Shown here: positions 1-7,100 of the stretch, piece by piece | Position numbering within the stretch: position 1 is the stretch's first letter | How the letters are laid out: each line of letters begins with the position of its first letter | DNA from: an uncultured Marinilabiliales bacterium | GTDB taxonomy: Bacteria; Bacteroidota; Bacteroidia; Bacteroidales; BM520 | NCBI GenBank assembly: GCA_937877575.1 | Contig: CALFIZ010000032.1 | Location: 1-14,761 of the forward strand | Direction: 5' to 3' | Length of the DNA: 14,761 nt | The notes under the pieces: generated by a model | The model's database searches: none | What the model was told of the DNA's origin: nothing | The model's input: only the letters and a program-made list of their open reading frames with translations | Made by a program: the position numbers and the translations under genes

Positions 1-954
1 GATTCGGAATTCAGCTTCTGCGACGTGTACTGCCCGTTGTCCTTCGGTGGTGCAAGAGCTTGCGAAGCACGCGTGTGGGCAGGATTCATGAAAGCCAACA
101 GAAGCCAGATGGCTGAATATGAAGATTATGCAAGAGGTGACAACCTCAAGCACCGCTTCCCGCTGTGGATTCAGCCTGACCGTAAACTTACGCTTTTCGA
201 TGTCTATGACATCATGCGCGACCATTATGAGGGCACCACTATGGATATGAGAAACGACATCGGTGCCGGACCTTATGCATGTCCTTACCGCTGGCGTCCT
301 ATGGACTGGAAACTTGACGGTAAGACTTACCTTCACGAGAGAGCCACTTCCACACAGCAGACAGGCTTCTCTTTCGTCTCACAGTCACGCAGCTGGCTGC
401 CCGATGCTGTCGGCGGAATAATCTGGTGGGGCGTCGATGACACCTATTCGTCATGCTATATCCCCATGTATGCCTGCATGACAAGGATTCCGGAAAACGT
501 GAAGGTGGGCAACGGCTCCATGCTCGAATATTCCTCGACTTCATTGTTCTGGACGTTCAATAAGGTCTCGAATTTTGTCTATTCGCGTTACTGCGACATG
601 ATTGCTGATGTTCAGAAAGTTCAGAAACGTCTTGAGACTCAATTTTATAACGAAGTTATGAGTCTCGAGCCCAAACTCGTCAACGCATATTTCACCGATC
701 CTAACGATGCTGTGGCGATGATGACTGACTTCTCGGCGGAGAAAACTCTGCAAACATATAACGAATGGGAAAATCTGTTTGTGTATCTGCTTGTAAAGTA
801 CATGGATGGCAATATCAAATACGAAAAGAACGGACAGTTTGAGACCAACGGCATTGATGCCAATCAGGCTAAATTCCCCATGCAGCCTGAATATCCTGAG
901 AAATGGTATCGTACTATAGTTAACGATTGTGGCAACAATATTATGTCCAAATAG
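1..954 (+). CDS. C69-family (PepD-like) dipeptidase, 3' part only
   Basis: The reading frame is open from base 1 to the TAG at 952-954, so this is the last 317 residues of a gene that starts before the window. The GTG at 25 is an internal valine codon, not a start. Features resembling Bacteroidetes family C69 peptidases include a GGARACEARVW segment near the left end, SQMAEYEDYARGDN, a DIGAGPY segment, and GGIIWWGVDDT followed by SSCYIPMY. These enzymes are N-terminal-nucleophile hydrolases that cleave dipeptides; the catalytic N-terminal cysteine would lie upstream and is not visible. Family members usually run to about 500-600 residues, so roughly the C-terminal half is present. The helical C-terminal region (about residues 190-317) is intact. 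There is no clear terminator after it. It is probably a housekeeping or periplasmic peptidase unrelated to the two giant genes downstream. The family call is from memory of motifs, without a search. Confidence 0.85.
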   Translation, partial: DSEFSFCDVYCPLSFGGARACEARVWAGFMKANRSQMAEYEDYARGDNLKHRFPLWIQPDRKLTLFDVYDIMRDHYEGTTMDMRNDIGAGPYACPYRWRPMDWKLDGKTYLHERATSTQQTGFSFVSQSRSWLPDAVGGIIWWGVDDTYSSCYIPMYACMTRIPENVKVGNGSMLEYSSTSLFWTFNKVSNFVYSRYCDMIADVQKVQKRLETQFYNEVMSLEPKLVNAYFTDPNDAVAMMTDFSAEKTLQTYNEWENLFVYLLVKYMDGNIKYEKNGQFETNGIDANQAKFPMQPEYPEKWYRTIVNDCGNNIMSK

Positions 955-1040
955 TAACTTCCTAATTATTAATTATTTTCCTTACAGATAGCCGTAGCTT
1001 GTTAATAAAGTTGTTGAAAAAGCAAATTTTTTTCTTCATT

Positions 1041-1074
1041 TTTGTTTACACAATGAAAAATATGGTTATCTTTG
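1041..1074 (+). promoter_or_regulatory. Candidate Bacteroidetes-type promoter for the dockerin gene
   Basis: TATCTTTG at 1067-1074 matches the Bacteroidetes -7 consensus TAnnTTTG exactly. TTTG at 1041-1044 could be the -33 element, with 22 bases between them, slightly longer than usual. Transcription would begin near 1080, giving a leader of about 95 bases before the ATG at 1177. This is inferred from sequence only. Confidence 0.6.
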
Positions 1075-1131
1075 CACCTCGGAATAAAAGGTTTTTTACT
1101 TTAGATGAGAAATACAAGATGATTAAATAAT

Positions 1132-1176
1132 ATTAATAACCAATTAATAACCAAATTAATAACTAAATTATTAATC
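1132..1176 (+). repeat. Tandem ~11-bp repeats in the 5' leader
   Basis: ATTAATAACCA occurs at 1132-1142 and again immediately at 1143-1153. A one-base variant (ATTAATAACTA) lies at 1155-1165, and a degenerate ATTATTAATC runs up to the ATG at 1177. The leader has no Shine-Dalgarno motif. AT-rich, unstructured leaders are typical of Bacteroidetes translation initiation, so the repeat may act as an unstructured ribosome-loading tract or simply reflect slippage. Confidence 0.7.
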
Positions 1177-4100
1177 ATGAAGAAATTCTTATTATTTTTA
1201 GCAATGGCGTGCGTAGTTCCATTTATGGGACATGCACAGGAGTTTTCAGTAGGCAAAGCTGACAAGGCTTCTGCTTCTCAGGAAACCCAAATTCAGAAGG
1301 TTGCCAATGCAACAGTTAACGGTATGTCAACCACCGCTGCTGTTTCAATGGAAGACCAATCTCTCCTCGAAGATGCTCTCAAAGAAGATCAGATTCGTAA
1401 CTCCAAGGAAACTGTTCAGCCTTCATTCGGCTTGGCAGGCAAGACTAACACTCAAGCTTTCAATGTAAGAAACGACAAGAGCGAAACCTCACAGGCTATG
1501 GTCCAGTTGAGTGGTTCTGACTTTTATCAATTCACACTGAATGCTCCTGCAAATGCAACTCCTTATGGAACTTCATGGGCACAGTTCTGCAACGGTGCTG
1601 AATATTATTTAGGTCAGTATTATGTTTCATCAAATACTGGTGAATTCCTTCAGCTTGACCCTTCAACAGGTGCTGTAACAACTATCGCAACAGGTAATGC
1701 TTTCCAGAGCATAGCTTACAACCCTGCTGACGGTCAGATGTACGGTCTTGTTCTCGGTACAGCTCCAGTTCTGTACATCGTTGATGTTACATCAGGTACA
1801 GGTACCTATCAGACAGCAGTTAACACAGGCAACTTCATCCTCGGTATTGACATTGACAACAATGGTCGTGGTTTCATGATTGATGCAGGTGTAAACGGTA
1901 TTACTGAATTTAGCCTTGCTACCGGTGAAATCCTCGGTTCAATTGAATGCGGCTTCAATATCAACTATGGTCAGGATCTGGCTACAGACCGTGAAACCAA
2001 TGAAACATATTGGGCAGCTTACAATGCTACCGCATACTCTCCGCAGTTATACAAATATGATTTCGATGCTGCTGAATTCACTCTCATAGGCACATTCGCA
2101 GGCCAGGCTTCAGCTTTTGCAACAGCAACTGACGCTAATCCTAATCTGCCTTCAGCTCCAACAGATCTCACCCTTTCAAAGAACGGTGAAGAACTCGTTG
2201 TCAATATGACATGGGTTAACCCGACAACAACAATGGGCGGTGATCCTCTCGACAATGTTTCAATTTATGTTAAGAGAAACGGTACCACTATTGCCACATT
2301 CACAAATGTTGCTCTCGGCGGCAATATGAGTTATGTTGATGATGCTATACCTGCAGCAGGCAGTTATACATATACAGTACAGGCTTTCAACGAAGAGGGT
2401 ATAGGCGGCTCAATAAGCGGTTCCATCCTCGTTGGCGGTATGTGTACTTATCATGTTGACATGCAAGACTCATTCGGTGATGGTTGGAACGGTGCAGCTA
2501 TCAACATTACTGACGAAGACGGTAATGTTCTCGCTTCTTGCACATTGGCTTCAGGCAGCAGCGGAAGTGCTGATGTAACCATCCCTACAGGTCAATATGT
2601 TAATATGGTATGGGTTGCTGGTTCATGGGACAGCGAATGTTCATTCCAGTTCTACTATCCTTGGAACGAACTCCTTTATGAAGCTTCATATCCAGCAGCT
2701 GGTATCCTTACTTCATGGAACAACACTTGTGTTCCTCCTACATGTCCAAAGCCTACACAGTTCGTTTGCCAAGGTTCTACCGACACAGAGGCTACATTCT
2801 CATGGCTTGAGAACGGTACGGCAACAGCATGGAACATTGAATATGGTCCTATAGGATTCAACCACGGAACAGGAACAACAGTGGCTGTCACTACAAATCC
2901 TGCTACTCTTACAGGTCTCGTTCCTGGCACATCATATCAGGCATACGTACAGTCCAACTGCGGCGGCGGTGACCTTTCCGACTGGTCAAATGTTGCCGGC
3001 TTCCAGACAGCAGTTTCCTGCGGTGAAGGTTTCACAGCAGTTAACGCTCAAATCGGTGACGGTACAATCACATCATATCAGATTCCTTTCAACACTTTCT
3101 ACAACTACTCAATAGTTCAGGAACTCTACACAGCTGAAGAATTAATGGAACAGGGTGCTTTCTTCGGTGAAATCCACACCATTTCCTTCCAGTATTTCCA
3201 CGCAACACCTATTTCTGACCTCGATGTTCAGATTTACATGAAGAATGTTGAAGAAACTTCACTTTCCGGTTGGATTTTAGATGACCTGACACTTGTTTAT
3301 GACGACATGCTCTCACTTGACAATACAGGTGCCAACTACTATCAGGACATTCAGTTGCAGACCCCATTCGTATATGATGGCGCAAGCAGCGTTTTGGTTT
3401 ATTTCGTATATGGCCACAACCCATATTTCAACTCAAATGCAAGATTCTATCTGCACGACACAGATGCTACACGCACTCTGTATGCTTATCGTGACAGTTC
3501 ACCATACGATCCAACAAATCCTGGTGTTAATCCATATACTTTAGCAAGACGTACTAACATGCACTTCGGTATGTGTGTTACTGAACCAGAATACGTAACA
3601 GTTTCAGGTACAGTTACATCATCATACACCAACAACCCAGTTGCAGGTGCAACTGTTAAATTCCAGGGTGCTCTTGGTTCAACAGTTACAACTGATGCAA
3701 ACGGTGCATATTCACTCGAACTCGTTCAGCTCTTTAACTATACAGTAACAGCAACAGCTGCTGGTTTCAACACTTATACAGCAACTTACGCTGCTCCTGC
3801 AACACCAACAGCTACTTACAACTTCCAGATGAACCAGCCGGCTATGGTTGTCAATCCTACAGAAGTTGTTGCTTCATGCTACTACATGCAGAGCGCAACT
3901 GTTGACGTAACAATCAGCAACCCTGGTACAGGTTTACTGACATGGAACGGCACATGCATCATGGATGACGCTGAAAAGGGCCTTGAAACACCAGCTCACG
4001 TAGCAATCAGCGGTCAGGACCTTTACAACTTCACCCTTAACAATCCTGAAGGTGCAGTTGCAGCAGGTTTCGGCGGTTCAGAATTCATGAACACATCAGT

Positions 4101-7100
4101 TTATGTTGACGGTGTAACATACTTCGCAACATCAACAAGCGGCCAGTTCGGTATTATCGACTATGAAAACGGTTCAGTTGATGTAATCAAGACAGGTAAC
4201 GCTTGCGGCGGTATCACTTACAACCCGGCTGACGGCAACCTCTACGGTGTTGTTTTAGGCGCAGGTACCACAGTTTACACAATCGATCCTCAGACCGGTG
4301 CTGAAACAGCTGTTGTCTCAGCTCCAAACAGCAACTTCATCTTAGGTGCTGCCATGAACGCTGACGGTCGTCTGTTCTTAATCGACGCTGAAATCGACGG
4401 TGTGTCAGAAATGGACCTCACAACCGGTGAATTCACAAGCATCTGGGCAGGTGGCTGGCAAGTCAACTACGGTCAGGATATGGAATTTGATTTCGAAGAC
4501 AACCTCCTCTACTGGGCAGCATTCAACAATACAGCATTTGCAGCACAGTTATGGCAGGTTAACGTTGATGAAGGCACAGCTGTACAGATCGGCACATTCG
4601 CTGACCAGGCTTCCTGCTTATCAATTGAAACATCTTCAAACGCTGCAGGTCCATGGTTAACAATCGCTCCTAAGAAGGGTGAAGTTGCTGCCGGTGGTGA
4701 TGGCGTATTCACAGTAACAATGGATGGTTGGCATGCTGATCAGGGTGTCTTCACAGGTCACATTGAACTTGCTAACAACACTCCTGAAGGTACAGTTAAC
4801 GTTCCTGTAACATTCACAATCCTCGCTCCATTATGCGACTATCCTACAAACTTGACAGGTGAAATCGTTGATTACAACAATGTTTATCTGACATGGGATG
4901 ATCCAGCAGGTTGCGATGCCATCTACATTTACTACGGTGCTGAACGTGAACCGTTCGTAATTCTCGAACCAGGTGAGGAAGCTTATCTTGATGAAGCCCT
5001 CAAACCAGGCGTATATTCATACAACGTAAGAGCTCACTATGCTGACGGTTGCGTTTCAATGTCTGAATCAGAACTCACATTCGAATGCGTACAGCCATAC
5101 AGACTCGTTGAAGGTCATGTCTATTCAACAATGGACAACAGTGACATCGCTGGTGCTGTCATCACATTCACAGGTACAACCCCATTCGGCGCACGCACAG
5201 TTGTTGCCGTATCAGACGATGAAGGTTTGTATTCAGCAAATGTATTCGACGGTACGTATGTTGTCACAGCTGTTGCTGACGGTTTCAACGTATATACCAT
5301 CAATGAATATACAATCGAACCATTCGGTCCTTATACTCTCAACTTCCCAATGGAACAGCCGGCTGTTTCACTCAGCGACTATGAAGTCACCATCACAACC
5401 GGTTACATGAACCAGGGTATCCACACAATGACTGTCACCAACAACGGTACCGGTGAACTGACATGGAGTGTTGACATTGAAACCCTTGACAAGGCTCCTA
5501 AGTCAGTTGAATCAGTTGCTCACGTAGCAATCAGCGGTCAGGATCTCTACAACTTCACCCTCGGTGACCCGGCAGGTGCAGTTGCAGCAGGTTTCGGCGG
5601 TTCAGAATTCATGAACACAGCAGTTTATGTTGACGGTGTAACATACTTCGCAACATCAACAAGCGGCCAGTTCGGTATTATCGACTATGAAAACGGTTCA
5701 GTTGATGTAATCAAGACAGGTAACGCTTGCGGCGGTATCACTTACAACCCGGCTGACGGCAACCTCTACGGTGTTGTTTTAGGCGCAGGTACCACAGTTT
5801 ACACAATCGATCCTCAGACCGGTGCTGAAACAGCTGTTGTCTCAGCTCCAAACAGCAACTTCATCTTAGGTGCTGCCATGAACGCTGACGGTCGTCTGTT
5901 CTTAATCGACGCTGAAATCGACGGTGTGTCAGAAATGGACCTCACAACCGGTGAATTCACAAGCATCTGGGCAGGTGGCTGGCAAGTCAACTACGGTCAG
6001 GATATGGAATTTGATTTCGAAGACAACCTCCTCTACTGGGCAGCATTCAACAATACAGCATTTGCAGCACAGTTATGGCAGGTTAACGTTGATGAAGGCA
6101 CAGCTGTACAGATCGGCACATTCGCTGACCAGGCTTCCTGCTTCTCAATCGAAACCAAATCATATTCATGGTTAACAGCTGCTCCAAAGGCCGGTGTAGT
6201 CCCTGCAGGCGAGTCCGGAACATTCGACCTCGTCGCTGACGGTTGGTATGCTGAATACGGAACATTCAATGCAAACGTTACATTCAAGAACAATTCATTA
6301 ACTCCAAATATCGTTGTTCCTGTAACATTCATCATCAATCCACCGGATTGTGCTCCTGTTCAGAACCTCACCGGCACAGTTGAAGACTTCAACGATTTCT
6401 ATATCACATGGAATGCACCTGCAGAAAATCCTGAAGATGTTATCGCTTACGGTATCTACCACGGTGACGACAAGGTTCCATTCGCACAGGTTGATCCATC
6501 AGAATTCGAATTCGTTCTCGAAGACAACGCTCCTGGCACATATTACTACAGAGTACGTGCAATCTATGCTGACGGTTGCGTATCAATGAGTGACGTATTA
6601 CTCGAACTCACAGCTGTTGAAGCATTCGGTACAGTTTACGGTGTCGTAACAGACGCATTCAACGGTCAGGTTATCGTCGGCGCAACAGTTAAATTCGGTG
6701 GCGCATTCCAGACAGTAACAGATGAAAACGGTGAATTCTCAATGGATGTAACACAAGGTTACTACACAGTAAGAGTTTCCGCTGACTCATACAAGACATA
6801 CGTTGAAGAAAACGTTTATGTTGACGTATATGACAACCCAATGGACTTCGAACTCACAAGCCTGTATGCACCAGTACAGAACCTTGCAGCAGTTGAAGAA
6901 AGCGGTGATGTTATCCTGACATGGGACGCTCCTGCAACAGACGACAAGGCTGCCAAGAGAGGCAACGACCATCCATTCATAGCTGAAACATCAACAGCCA
7001 ATGCAACATTAACAGCTGCTCCTGCATCAACATCAGAAGCTTACAATGTTAATCCTTCAAAGGCTGAAGACGCTATGGCTTTGGCTGCTCATAACACAGA

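Larger units (their letters stand above)
955..1176 (+). other. AT-rich intergenic region and leader
   Basis: This 222-base gap contains no convincing gene. It begins with an AT-rich palindromic stretch (around 965-975) too weak to be called a terminator. It then holds a candidate promoter (1041-1074) and ends in a repeated AT-rich leader (1132-1176) directly before the start codon of the dockerin gene. Confidence 0.6.
3577..6618 (+). repeat. Two tandem ~508-residue composite units
   Basis: Unit 1 (3577-5088) and unit 2 (5089-6618) share the same domain order: carboxypeptidase-regulatory-like domain, first half of a BACON-like domain, propeller-like module, second half of the BACON-like domain, then FnIII ending in a YADGCVSMS motif. 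A partial third unit starts at 6619 with another regulatory-like domain and an FnIII split by module A4. Apart from the propeller, the units are diverged at the protein level, indicating an older duplication. Confidence 0.8.

Noticed and set aside
25..27. GTG as the start of the C69 peptidase
   Set aside because: The frame is open to base 1 with peptidase-like residues, and the family needs an N-terminal catalytic region that is absent here, so the gene begins before the window.
5039..5410. 123-codon open frame on the plus strand in another frame of the dockerin gene
   Set aside because: It lies wholly inside clear coding sequence, is rich in Ser, Gln, His and Thr as expected from an out-of-frame reading, and has no start context of its own.
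6033..6338. 101-codon open frame on the minus strand inside the dockerin gene
   Set aside because: It is antisense to the repeated propeller-like module, and a matching frame occurs at the other copy (4509-4712). Biased codon use of the plus-strand gene explains the lack of stops.
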